NCBI GenBank assembly: GCA_006844585.1
Contig: SPJM01000248.1
Span: forward strand, 1 to 55,004
Length of the DNA stretch: 55,004 nucleotides
From: Methylococcaceae bacterium
GTDB lineage: Bacteria > Pseudomonadota > Gammaproteobacteria > Methylococcales > Methylomonadaceae
Direction: 5' to 3'
The translations under genes were made by a program, and so were the position numbers. The notes under the pieces are model-generated. The model was not told the origin of the DNA and searched no databases. It saw nothing but the letters and a program-made list of their open reading frames with translations. Positions 27,297 through 34,897 of this stretch are shown piece by piece. Numbering within the stretch: position 1 is the first letter of the stretch; every line of letters begins with the position of its first letter.

Positions 27297-27581
27297 ATGC
27301 GCCTATTTCAAGATGAAAAAAAATTATTATTCAAACTGATTGAAAAAATTCCCGGCGAAGTTTTTTTATTCGGTAGTCGAATGGATGGGCAAAAAAAGGG
27401 CGGAGACATTGATATTTTGATTTTGTCCAGTGAATTCAGCTCTAGCCAAGCAGATCAAATAAAATACGAATTTTTATATCAGCTAGATGCAAAGCTTGAT
27501 GTGGTGTTGTTTAATCCGCAAACGCTGACTGAAAGCCAACAGGCTTTTATAAATACCTTGCAGAAAACCAAACTCAATTGA
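27297..27581 (+). CDS. Small nucleotidyltransferase-domain protein (MNT type)
   Basis: This 94-residue protein has the minimal nucleotidyltransferase signature GSRMDGQKKGGDIDILIL (GSRxxxxxxGxDxDxxI), with a third possible acidic residue in KLDVVLF. Such MNT proteins are often the antitoxin half of HEPN-MNT pairs, where they AMPylate the HEPN toxin. No HEPN gene is visible on either side: the flgK end lies upstream and selO is convergent downstream. It is either a solo gene or a remnant of a pair. The ribosome site is weak. Confidence 0.78.
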   Translation: MRLFQDEKKLLFKLIEKIPGEVFLFGSRMDGQKKGGDIDILILSSEFSSSQADQIKYEFLYQLDAKLDVVLFNPQTLTESQQAFINTLQKTKLN

Positions 27582-27591
27582 AAAAACAGAA

Positions 27592-29199
27592 CTAAGAGCT
27601 ACAAGAAAGCATAGAACAGCCAGCTTTGCTTCGCGCCCAATCCGGTCTTTTTTGGGCAAACCGGTCTTCCTTATCAGGTTGTTCCGCATAAGGTTTGCGT
27701 ACCACATCCAATAATTCTGTAACCATCGAGAAATCGCCTTGTTCAGCCAAGTCTATCGCTTGCTGAGACAAATAATTTCTTAAAATATACTTGGGATTCA
27801 CGCTATTCATTAATGCGGATTTATCTGCTTGGCTCATGCCTGTCTGCTGAAGCTGTTGCACATAAGCGCGCAACCAATTGCTGAACCGTTGTTTATAATC
27901 GGCGCTGAGCGCATCAAAATGATACCAGGCTGAGCTGAGCGGCGCTAAACACTGAGGATTGTCAAATTGTGCCAGCGGTTTTTCAATATTAATGTCGGCC
28001 AATTGTCTATAAAACAAAGTCATATCGACTTCCGCTTCCGGTAATAAACTGAGCAAATCGGTCACTATTTCAGGACTGGACAAAGCTCGAAAACCTAATT
28101 TTTGTCCCATCATTTCATGCCAGCCCTGATTAAAGGCTTTGCAATAAAGATCTAATCCTTGCTGCAACGGCTTTTCATCATTGAAAAGCGGATATAAAGC
28201 ATTGGCGAGCTGGTTTAAATTCCACAAGGCGATTTCCGGCTGTTGGCTATAGCGATAGCGCCGGTGTTCAGCATCGGTGGTGTTCGGCGTCCATTGCGGA
28301 TCATAGGCATCCAGCCAGCCATATGGTCCGTAGTCGATGGTTTCCCCTAAGATTGACATATTATCGGTATTCATCACCCCGTGAACAAAGCCGACCCGTT
28401 GCCAATGGGTGATTAATTCGGCGGTTTTAAGACAGACTTCTTCGAACCAACGCGCATATAAAGAGAGGCTGGATTCATTTTGCCCATCCAATAAATGAGA
28501 AAAATGTTCTTGTATCGTAAAGTCAGCCAATTGTTTAAGTAAATCGAATTCTTTACGCGACGTTAAAATTTGGAAGCTACCGAAACGAATAAAACTTGGG
28601 GACACCCGACAGACCACCGCGCCCGGTTCCAATTGCGGGTGGCCGTCATAAAACATATCTCTGGCGACTGACTCGCCGGTTAAGATGATGCTTAAAGCCC
28701 GGGTGGTCGGAATGCCCAGGTGGTGCATGGCCTCGCTGCACAGAAATTCGCGTACTGATGAACGCAATACTGCTAAACCATCGGCTGAGCGGGAATAGGG
28801 CGTCAATCCTGAACCTTTAAGCTGCAATGTTTGCCGCTTATTGCGGTGGGAAACTTCACCCAGATTGATGGCGCGGCCATCACCGAGCTGCCCGGCCCAA
28901 TAACCGAATTGATGACCGCCATAACACATGGCGTAGGGCTGCATGCCGGGTAAAAGTTGATTACCGGCGAAAACTTCTGCAAACAGGTCGGATTCACAAT
29001 CGGCGACGGTCAAGCCGATTTCTTCAGCGACCTCCAGTGAGTAGGCGACTCGTTGCGGAGCCTTGACAGCGGTTGGGTTGACCAAAGAATAACAGGCGTT
29101 AAACACCTGTCGGGGAAAGATTTCCCTTTCGATATCGACAGGCAGGGCATTAACGAAGCGATTATCAAATTTAAGCTTGGATTTCAATTGGCTGCTCAT
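27592..29199 (-). CDS. selO: Protein adenylyltransferase SelO (YdiU)
   Basis: SelO is a pseudokinase-fold enzyme that transfers AMP to Ser/Thr/Tyr of proteins and is linked to redox stress. The 535-residue product has the family motifs YGGHQFGYWAGQLGDGRA, LKGSGLTPYSR, VLRSSVREFLCSEAMHHLG, the HGVMNTDNMS catalytic-loop block and DYGPYGWLDAYDP. It ends CSMLSCSS; bacterial members have Cys where animal SelO has selenocysteine. It lies next to the Fic-like/zeta gene on the same strand with a 98-bp gap and converges with the MNT gene. Confidence 0.95.
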   Translation of the reverse strand: MSSQLKSKLKFDNRFVNALPVDIEREIFPRQVFNACYSLVNPTAVKAPQRVAYSLEVAEEIGLTVADCESDLFAEVFAGNQLLPGMQPYAMCYGGHQFGYWAGQLGDGRAINLGEVSHRNKRQTLQLKGSGLTPYSRSADGLAVLRSSVREFLCSEAMHHLGIPTTRALSIILTGESVARDMFYDGHPQLEPGAVVCRVSPSFIRFGSFQILTSRKEFDLLKQLADFTIQEHFSHLLDGQNESSLSLYARWFEEVCLKTAELITHWQRVGFVHGVMNTDNMSILGETIDYGPYGWLDAYDPQWTPNTTDAEHRRYRYSQQPEIALWNLNQLANALYPLFNDEKPLQQGLDLYCKAFNQGWHEMMGQKLGFRALSSPEIVTDLLSLLPEAEVDMTLFYRQLADINIEKPLAQFDNPQCLAPLSSAWYHFDALSADYKQRFSNWLRAYVQQLQQTGMSQADKSALMNSVNPKYILRNYLSQQAIDLAEQGDFSMVTELLDVVRKPYAEQPDKEDRFAQKRPDWARSKAGCSMLSCSS

Positions 29200-29297
29200 T
29201 AGTGGATTTCGCGGCTATAAAACTGTCACTCTATGTCTTTTTAATCGAGATTTCTACCTTAAATAATCTGTTGGAATTGATTTATCTCAGTCCTTAG

Positions 29298-31457
29298 TTA
29301 ATCGCTTCCCAGTCGCGTCATCCAGGGCTTTTCCGCTTTGGGGTCAACATGGAAAATCAAGGAATTGGGTTTATGCAATAAGCCTTCCTCGCCGGAAGCA
29401 TAAGGATTAAGCTGGCGCTTTTCCATAAAATCAATAAATCTTCGGGTGTTGTAAATGATTAACACCCGATGACCGATGTGAGAGCTGTAAATTTGATAAG
29501 CAATATTGGACTCGGTGAAATCCGGGTTTTTCGCCATTAAATCATTCACCTGGTTGATGTCGTGGTCGGCGATGTTTTTTAAAGCCGAATCATTATGGTT
29601 GCGCACCAATGTTTTTAAATGACGCAGCAGGCTTTGTTCTTTTTGGTAGTGTTGCAGCGCCTTAATTTCCCGGTCGGAAAAATCAAAACTTTCCGCCACC
29701 AGATAATGCATGTCTTTAGCGCCGTCATTGGCGAATAGTGTGATTTTATCCAGATTGTTATCGGTCAGCGCTTGCAAAAAAGAGCGCGGCGCGCGGATGT
29801 GCTTATCAATGGTGATCACCCAGGGCAGCGCCCGTCCGGATAATTCAAAGCGCGCTTTAACGCTGTCGATTACGCTGATTCGGGACAGCTCGTGTTCACG
29901 ACCTTTCGGTTTGACTAAAAAAGCATCGACTGCTGTCATTTGGGTATGAAAACCGGCGGCCTTGAATTCGTTGATAATTCCGCCATAGCGGGGGTAATAG
30001 GGTATCCCCGTGCCATCATAAAGCAGATTGATGCCAGCGTTTTTGGCGTGTTCGGCCACTAAATCGCGTAAACGATTGGCGAAAGGTTCGACAAAGACAT
30101 AATCGTCGCTGTGGTGATTGGCGGCGGTTAAAACCTTATAAAGGTCGCTTTCTTTACGGAATTCGTCGAGTGAGGCGATGACGAAATTGTCGCCGCAATG
30201 GGCATATGCAATTTCTTCAACGGCGGTTTTCCCCGCGCCGGCGCCGCCCATACACATAAACAACATGGGGTTAATAACCGGCGTTTTACCGGCAATGATT
30301 TTTTGTAGCGTATTAGTCAAGATGCGATTCATCTTGCCCAGCCGTTGATAGGCGATTTCCACGCCGCGTTGCAAGCGTTTATCTCCCTCAGCGGTTGCGA
30401 TCATGCGTTTTTTTAATGATTCATTACCGGCAAGTTTAAATAAATCTTTTTTATTGCCCTGACACTCCTGCAATAATTCCAGAAATTCAATGTGATTCGG
30501 CGCGCGTAAGCCGGTTAAAATATTGACATCCAGACACAGTAATGGGGCAACGCCATCAGAGCGAATCTCAATGCCGTCTATTTCCCGTTTATTTTCGGCG
30601 CGTAAATGTTCGGTGTCCGGTAAATATTCGACGACTTTTTCGGTGGCGCGTAGGGGGTAATCGGCAAAGTGCTTGCCCGGGATAAAAAAATCTTCGTTAA
30701 AATATTTGCGCGGCGCCAGACCGCCATTAACGGTGACTAAACATTCCTCGCCTTGTGTAGAGGTATAGGATAAAAAAGGCAGGCCGTTTATGCTGTATTT
30801 TTTTTCCGGCCATTTGCCAAACTGATTGGCTTGGTTTTGCAGGGATTTATGATGGTAAGGGTCCAGAACATGAGCGAAAGCCTGGATGACAAATTCCAAA
30901 GACGTATTGTGATCATGCAATAATGCCGCTTCACCCTCGGCTAGCCGACGAAAATCAATACCTTGCCCATATACGGCTTTGAAGGCGGGCAGTTGACCCA
31001 AAGCCGTCATAAAAAAATCCAGCGTGATGCGGTTGCCGTAATCAAAAAGCCGCACCTGACGCATTTTATGATAAAACGTCGCCAGCTTCTTAGCGATATT
31101 ATCGTATTCGATAACAAAGCCGTTGTTATCGAAAATCGCCGTCCGGACATTATTATCGCCGTCCAGCACCAGTTCGCCGATTATTTTTCGGAAAATTTTC
31201 CGGTTTTCAGAGCTTCCGATGACGCCGGGGCGATGGCTTGCCGTCGCCTGCTCCCGCCAATCGGCAAACATTTCCCGGTGGATGCGGGTGTATAACATGG
31301 TCAAATAGGTGACTCGTTTGGTTTGGTCGTGCGAAACCGTCGCTTCCATTTCCTGCCGTAAAGTAGACAATAAAGTGGTTCCTCGCGAGATCGCTAAAGC
31401 CGTGCGTAAATGAGTGAGCTGGCGAATGCCTGGAATATTATGATTGTTATTATTCAT
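29298..31457 (-). CDS. Fusion protein: degenerate Fic-like region plus zeta-toxin-type kinase
   Basis: This product of about 719 residues has two parts. The C-terminal half carries a zeta-toxin/P-loop kinase: Walker A GGAGAGKT (about residues 404-411), ASLDEF, LYDGTG and a basic HELSRISVIDSVKARFELSGR region (in part: SRISVIDSVKARF). Zeta enzymes phosphorylate sugar nucleotides such as UDP-GlcNAc. The N-terminal half contains LFDYGNRITLDFF (about 137-149), which looks like a Fic core (HPFxxGNGRxxR) that has lost the catalytic His. The Fic assignment is inference. No epsilon antitoxin is adjacent, so it may not be a classic toxin. The start at ATG 31457 overlaps the fetB stop (ATGA), implying coupled translation. 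Confidence 0.72.
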   Translation of the reverse strand: MNNNNHNIPGIRQLTHLRTALAISRGTTLLSTLRQEMEATVSHDQTKRVTYLTMLYTRIHREMFADWREQATASHRPGVIGSSENRKIFRKIIGELVLDGDNNVRTAIFDNNGFVIEYDNIAKKLATFYHKMRQVRLFDYGNRITLDFFMTALGQLPAFKAVYGQGIDFRRLAEGEAALLHDHNTSLEFVIQAFAHVLDPYHHKSLQNQANQFGKWPEKKYSINGLPFLSYTSTQGEECLVTVNGGLAPRKYFNEDFFIPGKHFADYPLRATEKVVEYLPDTEHLRAENKREIDGIEIRSDGVAPLLCLDVNILTGLRAPNHIEFLELLQECQGNKKDLFKLAGNESLKKRMIATAEGDKRLQRGVEIAYQRLGKMNRILTNTLQKIIAGKTPVINPMLFMCMGGAGAGKTAVEEIAYAHCGDNFVIASLDEFRKESDLYKVLTAANHHSDDYVFVEPFANRLRDLVAEHAKNAGINLLYDGTGIPYYPRYGGIINEFKAAGFHTQMTAVDAFLVKPKGREHELSRISVIDSVKARFELSGRALPWVITIDKHIRAPRSFLQALTDNNLDKITLFANDGAKDMHYLVAESFDFSDREIKALQHYQKEQSLLRHLKTLVRNHNDSALKNIADHDINQVNDLMAKNPDFTESNIAYQIYSSHIGHRVLIIYNTRRFIDFMEKRQLNPYASGEEGLLHKPNSLIFHVDPKAEKPWMTRLGSD

Positions 31458-32152
31458 TTTGGTTTGATCAGCGATAAAAAGCATGCGGTCGACAAGCCCG
31501 AAGCGGCGAAAATCATCACCATCACCATGATTTGATAACGGGCGGCAATGAATGGAGAAACGCCGGATAAAATTTGTCCGGTCATCATGCCGGGTAATGA
31601 AACCAGGCCGACTGCAAATAGCATATTGATGGTGGGAATCAGCGCGGTATTAAAGGCGCTGTTGCGGGCGTGATCGAAATCTGCGCCGGATTCCAGTTCT
31701 ACATAAAAGCGATCCGCGCATAAGCTGATGCCGGTCATAATATTCGCGAATATCATGCCGCCTAAGGGGATGGCGTAGCGGGCTTGATACCAGGGTTCTA
31801 ATTCCAAAACGGCGCCGACGATCAGCGCAAAGGTGATGCCGCCGCCGATTGATAGGGAGAGTATGGTTTTAAAAAGCAGCTGGAAACGGAGTGGTTTGAC
31901 GGTGTTCAAAGCAATCCAACTGGCAATAACCACCATGACCAATAAAATCGTCAGAGTAATCCAGGGCGAATCGGAAGCAAAAATGTAATTTAAAACATAA
32001 CCGACCAGCAGTAATTGCAGAAGCATTCGGAAAAGCGCGTACAAACCGTTGCCGATGGCGATTTTCCAGCGCGCCATAATCAACAAAACCAGCAAAGCCG
32101 GTATGGCGATGATGGCCAGATTTTGCAGGGAAATGGTGGGTAGGTGGTTCAT
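31454..32152 (-). CDS. fetB: FetB-like (UPF0014) membrane permease
   Basis: This 232-residue protein is very hydrophobic, with about six to seven membrane segments. It has the UPF0014 family signature RYAIPLGGMIFANIMTGISL and the C-terminal LPGMMTGQILSGVSPFIAARYQ (in part: GMMTGQILSGVSP). FetB is the permease of the FetAB iron-export ABC transporter in E. coli. No FetA ATPase gene lies next to it here; it is cotranscribed with the Fic-like/zeta gene through a 4-bp ATGA overlap. Confidence 0.88.
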   Translation of the reverse strand: MNHLPTISLQNLAIIAIPALLVLLIMARWKIAIGNGLYALFRMLLQLLLVGYVLNYIFASDSPWITLTILLVMVVIASWIALNTVKPLRFQLLFKTILSLSIGGGITFALIVGAVLELEPWYQARYAIPLGGMIFANIMTGISLCADRFYVELESGADFDHARNSAFNTALIPTINMLFAVGLVSLPGMMTGQILSGVSPFIAARYQIMVMVMIFAASGLSTACFLSLIKPK

Positions 32153-32248
32153 TAAAATAAGGCGGATGCAGGATTAATGCCTTATTTTACTACGCTTAAG
32201 AGGGGAGTTGGGGTTTTGTGTTGAAACAATGCAGAATCAAAGCGCGGT

Positions 32249-32285
32249 GTCTGAAATACAGGGTTCAACACCCTGTATTTCAGAC
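32249..32285. terminator. Strong hairpin between fetB and a PEP-CTERM gene
   Basis: GTCTGAAATACAGGGT, a TCAAC loop and ACCCTGTATTTCAGAC form a perfect 16-bp stem. It lies 8 bp past the stop codon of the minus-strand PEP-CTERM gene. There is no long T-run, so it may act as a transcript-end stabiliser or extragenic palindrome rather than a standard terminator. Confidence 0.65.
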
Positions 32286-32293
32286 GCTATGAG

Positions 32294-32887
32294 TTATTTG
32301 CGTTGACGCGTGTAACGCGCGGCAAATAAACCCAGCGATAACAACGCCATGCTCAAGGTAGTGGGCTCCGGTGTTGTGCCGGGAGGTGGTGGAGGCGTAG
32401 GCGCTGTGATGGAGAATGTGCCTGCCCAGTTTTGGGTGCTGAAGTAAAAGGGGTCGATAGGCGCGGTGGAGTTATTTTCGATTGCCGCAGTATAATTGTC
32501 AAGAGCTCCAGCACCAAATAGGTCTCCAAAGCCCACAAAAGACTCACCCCTTGTCGGGTCAAGCAAGCCCAGCAATAATTGCTCTGTGTTCGGGTTGAAA
32601 GTGTTTGAAATCACATTGGGATGAGTCGTAAAAATATCAAGACCGCCTATGGTCAAGTTTAAGTTACTGATTGGGCCAAGAGTGGTGTCGTCGGCATCAA
32701 AAGTCCCGTTATAAGTATGGGGAAAGGACACGCCGCTGAAATCCCAAGGGTTGGTGGCGCCGAAGCTCCCCGGGGCAGTGGGCGCTGCAGTGACTTCCAC
32801 GCTGATGTCATAAGTAACAATGGCTGCTTGAGCAGACCCGGCGATTGCCAAAAAGGCGAGAGTAGAACAGAGTTTTTTTAAAGTCAT
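32294..32887 (-). CDS. PEP-CTERM sorting domain exported protein
   Basis: This product of about 197 residues has a signal peptide (MTLKKLCSTLAFLAIAGSAQA) and a C-terminal sorting signal: a PPPPPGTTPEPTTLSMALLS segment with TPEP, a hydrophobic helix, then RYTRQRK. The body resembles other PEP-CTERM proteins with a beta-rich fold. I set the start at ATG 32887, with GGAAG upstream, because the longer open frame begins at 32926. That lies upstream of the predicted sigma-54 transcription start near 32911. The gene has its own UAS and sigma-54 promoter. Its specific role is unknown. Confidence 0.88.
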   Translation of the reverse strand: MTLKKLCSTLAFLAIAGSAQAAIVTYDISVEVTAAPTAPGSFGATNPWDFSGVSFPHTYNGTFDADDTTLGPISNLNLTIGGLDIFTTHPNVISNTFNPNTEQLLLGLLDPTRGESFVGFGDLFGAGALDNYTAAIENNSTAPIDPFYFSTQNWAGTFSITAPTPPPPPGTTPEPTTLSMALLSLGLFAARYTRQRK

Positions 32888-32921
32888 TAGATTCTTCCAA
32901 AGTGATTCCTTGCCATAGTAC

Positions 32922-32937
32922 AGCAAAAGTTGTGCCT
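32922..32937 (-). promoter_or_regulatory. Sigma-54 promoter of the PEP-CTERM gene at 32294-32887
   Basis: On the minus strand, AGGCACAACTTTTGCT has GG-N10-GC and close matches to both half-sites (GGCAC and TTGCT). The GG is 65 bp from the near edge of the UAS at 33001-33017, exactly as for the gene at 202. Confidence 0.85.
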
Positions 32938-33000
32938 ATTATATATTTTGTAATTAAATCAGAGTATTATAGGTTTATGGCTGGGTGTGATGGAAGCGGG

Positions 33001-33017
33001 TGTAAAAAAAACTGACA
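33001..33017 (-). promoter_or_regulatory. PEP-CTERM upstream activator box
   Basis: The plus strand reads TGTAAAAAAAACTGACA. In the direction of the gene it reads TGTCAGTTTTTTTTACA, one base different from the box at 1-17. It lies 65 bp upstream of the sigma-54 promoter. Confidence 0.75.
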
Positions 33018-33151
33018 TGTTGATAAATATCGTTTTTGCTTGCCTTTGCTGTTTATATGATTGAATAACAGAAGGTTTTGAAAAAAAAATTTTATTGCGG
33101 CGAGTTTTTTTTTAAAAAAAAGTGTTTTATGACTCTTTGTGCGCAAGAATA

Positions 33152-33222
33152 GTGTAAAAAAAGCTGACAGTTTCCTGAATTGATTGGTTTATAGAGAATT
33201 AATGCTCAAATTTTTCCGTGTG
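33152..33222. repeat. Duplicated 70-bp segment with a second activator box (copy 1)
   Basis: It begins with the box TGTAAAAAAAGCTGACA (33153-33169). It matches 34761-34831 almost base for base (TTTCCTGAATTGATTGG, TAATGCTCAAATTTTT). No sigma-54 motif sits at the usual distance from this box, so it may be a distal second site for the gene at 32294-32887. Confidence 0.85.
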
Positions 33223-33318
33223 GGGTTGCGGTCTGATCTGTGATAAAAAACAAGTATTTTAATTGTTTTTCGTTAATTAAGTTGTGAATTATTTAACCTA
33301 ACAGCATCCTGGAAACCC

Positions 33319-33816
33319 TTTAGGAACGGGAGTGAAATGAGTTCTGTAACAGGCGCAGGATTTTTTTCGTATTCAACGACTTGTATGATTAAAAAAAGCA
33401 ACTTAACCCATTTTTATTAGAATAGGAGTTCTAGTAAAAAACAGGTGAAGTAGACCGATACGATTTAGGTATATTGAATAATGCCGTCTTGCAGCAAAGA
33501 TCGCTTCACCTCTCTGCAAGGATAGATATTTGCTCCTGCAATATCTGCATCCACTACATCCCAGTAGTTTATGCAGGAGGTAGAGCAACGCATGGAGCAG
33601 CGTAGCGGTGTGCCGAGGCGCACAAACATGCGTATAGCAGGCTATGGTCGCAACCAGCGTCCTGCTTCAAGCGACACTTGCACATCCTGTACTTCGTAAC
33701 TGTTTGTGCAAAGCTTCCGCTTCTGCTCACGCCCCTTACCTACATCCATGTAGGCAAGGCTGAAGACGAGAAAAAAGACAAGTCAGTGGTCGAAGTTATT
33801 TCGTGAACGTTCCTTA
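33319..33816. repeat. Expanded MITE-like element related to 10437-10730
   Basis: The left end (TTTAGGAACGGGAGTG...ACAGGCGCAGGATTT) and right end (GTGAACGTTCCTTA) match the two ends of the 10437-10730 element. The interior at about 33.6-33.8 kb (CAACCAGCGTCCTGCTTCAAG, in part CCTGCTTCAAGCGACAC) is the reverse complement of that element. About 200 bp in the centre-left (roughly 33395-33590) is not shared, so this copy carries an insertion or is a longer variant. The right end supplies the stop codon of the gene at 33814. Confidence 0.75.
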
Positions 33817-34413
33817 GGATTGTTTTTTTCTGAAAATACGAAATCCAAGCAATCCTGCAGTAAGAAGCGATAATGTAGCCGGAACTGGAACTGTCGATGC
33901 TGAGGATTCATAAATAACATTGTCTACTAACATTAGTGGGGAAGCGGCCGCCTGCAATATTGCGTAGGATATAGATGGCGCGCCTACATCAACGCCGACA
34001 AAACCGCATGGGTTAACAAAGCCGGGGCACAAAGGAATGCCTGTAGAGTCGATTGTATGGGTTTCAAGTAGAGTATTTGTGTTATCAAATACGGATATTG
34101 TTAAGTCATTATTAGAGTCAAGCGTTGCATAGTCAAAGCCGACTGCAGAAACTAAACTGAGAAAGTCTAGGCGAATAGGCGCTGATGTTGAAACGTTGGC
34201 GTACATAGGAATTACCAAAGGTCCTGCAGTAACGCCGGTAAAAACCGCTCCGCCAGAGACTGTTAAATTTCCATCTGTGGCTGTTGCAGCGCCTGAGGAG
34301 TCGCCGGAAAAGTCATAGTCAATTGCGCCGCCGCCAAAATCTACGCGGTTGATGAGCGCGGCATTCGATATTTGCGCAAGTCCGAGTAATGTGCAAAAAA
34401 GTAGAGTTCTCAT
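33814..34413 (-). CDS. PEP-CTERM sorting domain exported protein
   Basis: This 199-residue product has a short signal peptide (MRTLLFCTLLGLAQISNA) and a C-terminal sorting signal VPVPATLSLLTAGLLGFRIF followed by RKKQS. The body is Asp/Ser/Thr-rich and beta-like, with one possible disulfide region (PLCPGFVNPCGF). AAGG lies upstream of the ATG. The TAA stop coincides with the end of a palindromic repeat element. The promoter set (UAS plus sigma-54) matches the other two PEP-CTERM genes. The function beyond surface sorting is unknown. Confidence 0.87.
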   Translation of the reverse strand: MRTLLFCTLLGLAQISNAALINRVDFGGGAIDYDFSGDSSGAATATDGNLTVSGGAVFTGVTAGPLVIPMYANVSTSAPIRLDFLSLVSAVGFDYATLDSNNDLTISVFDNTNTLLETHTIDSTGIPLCPGFVNPCGFVGVDVGAPSISYAILQAAASPLMLVDNVIYESSASTVPVPATLSLLTAGLLGFRIFRKKQS

Positions 34414-34551
34414 TTAATACCTTCATGTTTGGTGAAATAATTCTAGTTTAAAAAAACGGGGCAAAAGACTATAAAAACTTTATTGGAACATGTTGCAGTT
34501 AAAATAAAAGAGATACAGATATTATTCCCTATGATAAAGCGAAATATTCAA

Positions 34552-34567
34552 AGCAATAATTGTACCT
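34552..34567 (-). promoter_or_regulatory. Sigma-54 promoter of the PEP-CTERM gene at 33814-34413
   Basis: On the minus strand, AGGTACAATTATTGCT has GG-N10-GC with a good TTGCT half-site. The GG lies 75 bp from the UAS at 34641-34657, one helical turn more than in the other two genes. The leader would be about 128 nt. Confidence 0.72.
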
Positions 34568-34640
34568 ATGTTTTATTTTGCTTTGCAATTAAATACTTAT
34601 ATTTTTTTAGGTAAAGAATAGTATCGTTGTGTTTATTTTG

Positions 34641-34657
34641 TGTAAAAAAAACTGACA
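34641..34657 (-). promoter_or_regulatory. PEP-CTERM upstream activator box
   Basis: TGTAAAAAAAACTGACA on the plus strand is identical to the box at 33001-33017 and has the same orientation relative to its gene. Confidence 0.75.
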
Positions 34658-34760
34658 CTGGTGTGGCGTTAAATCAGGTCATAACTTTGATGTAAGCTTT
34701 TGATAACACTTTGTTCAGCTTAATGGTTTAAGCGACCATTGAGCGGGAATGAAAAAATAA

Positions 34761-34831
34761 GTGTAAAAAAAGCTGACAATTTCCTGAATTGATTGGTTTA
34801 TAGAAAATTAATGCTCAAATTTTTCTGTGTG
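34761..34831. repeat. Duplicated 70-bp segment with a second activator box (copy 2)
   Basis: The box TGTAAAAAAAGCTGACA is at 34762-34778, followed by the same tail as at 33152-33222 with only a few changes. It lies 121 bp beyond the proximal box; in the other gene the distance is 152 bp. The rest of the 34414-34897 interval holds no gene. Confidence 0.85.
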
Positions 34832-34869
34832 TGGAGTGAGGATGGTTGGGGCTGTTTAACGCCGGATAA

Positions 34870-34886
34870 GGTACGCAATGCGTACC
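34870..34886. repeat. Short REP-like palindrome downstream of copA
   Basis: GGTACGCA-A-TGCGTACC is a perfect 8-bp palindrome, flanked by CCGGATAA and CTACC. It lies 11 bp past the copA stop codon and may stabilise the transcript end. Confidence 0.65.
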
Positions 34887-34897
34887 CTACCATTAGC

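Noticed and set aside
29298-31457. Classical epsilon/zeta toxin-antitoxin pair
   Set aside because: No small antitoxin gene is adjacent; the upstream coupled gene is fetB.
32888-32926. Longer N-terminus of the PEP-CTERM gene at 32294
   Set aside because: The extra codons lie upstream of the predicted sigma-54 transcription start.
33403-33588. 61-codon minus-strand frame
   Set aside because: It is inside the expanded palindromic element, with no ribosome site or recognisable protein.
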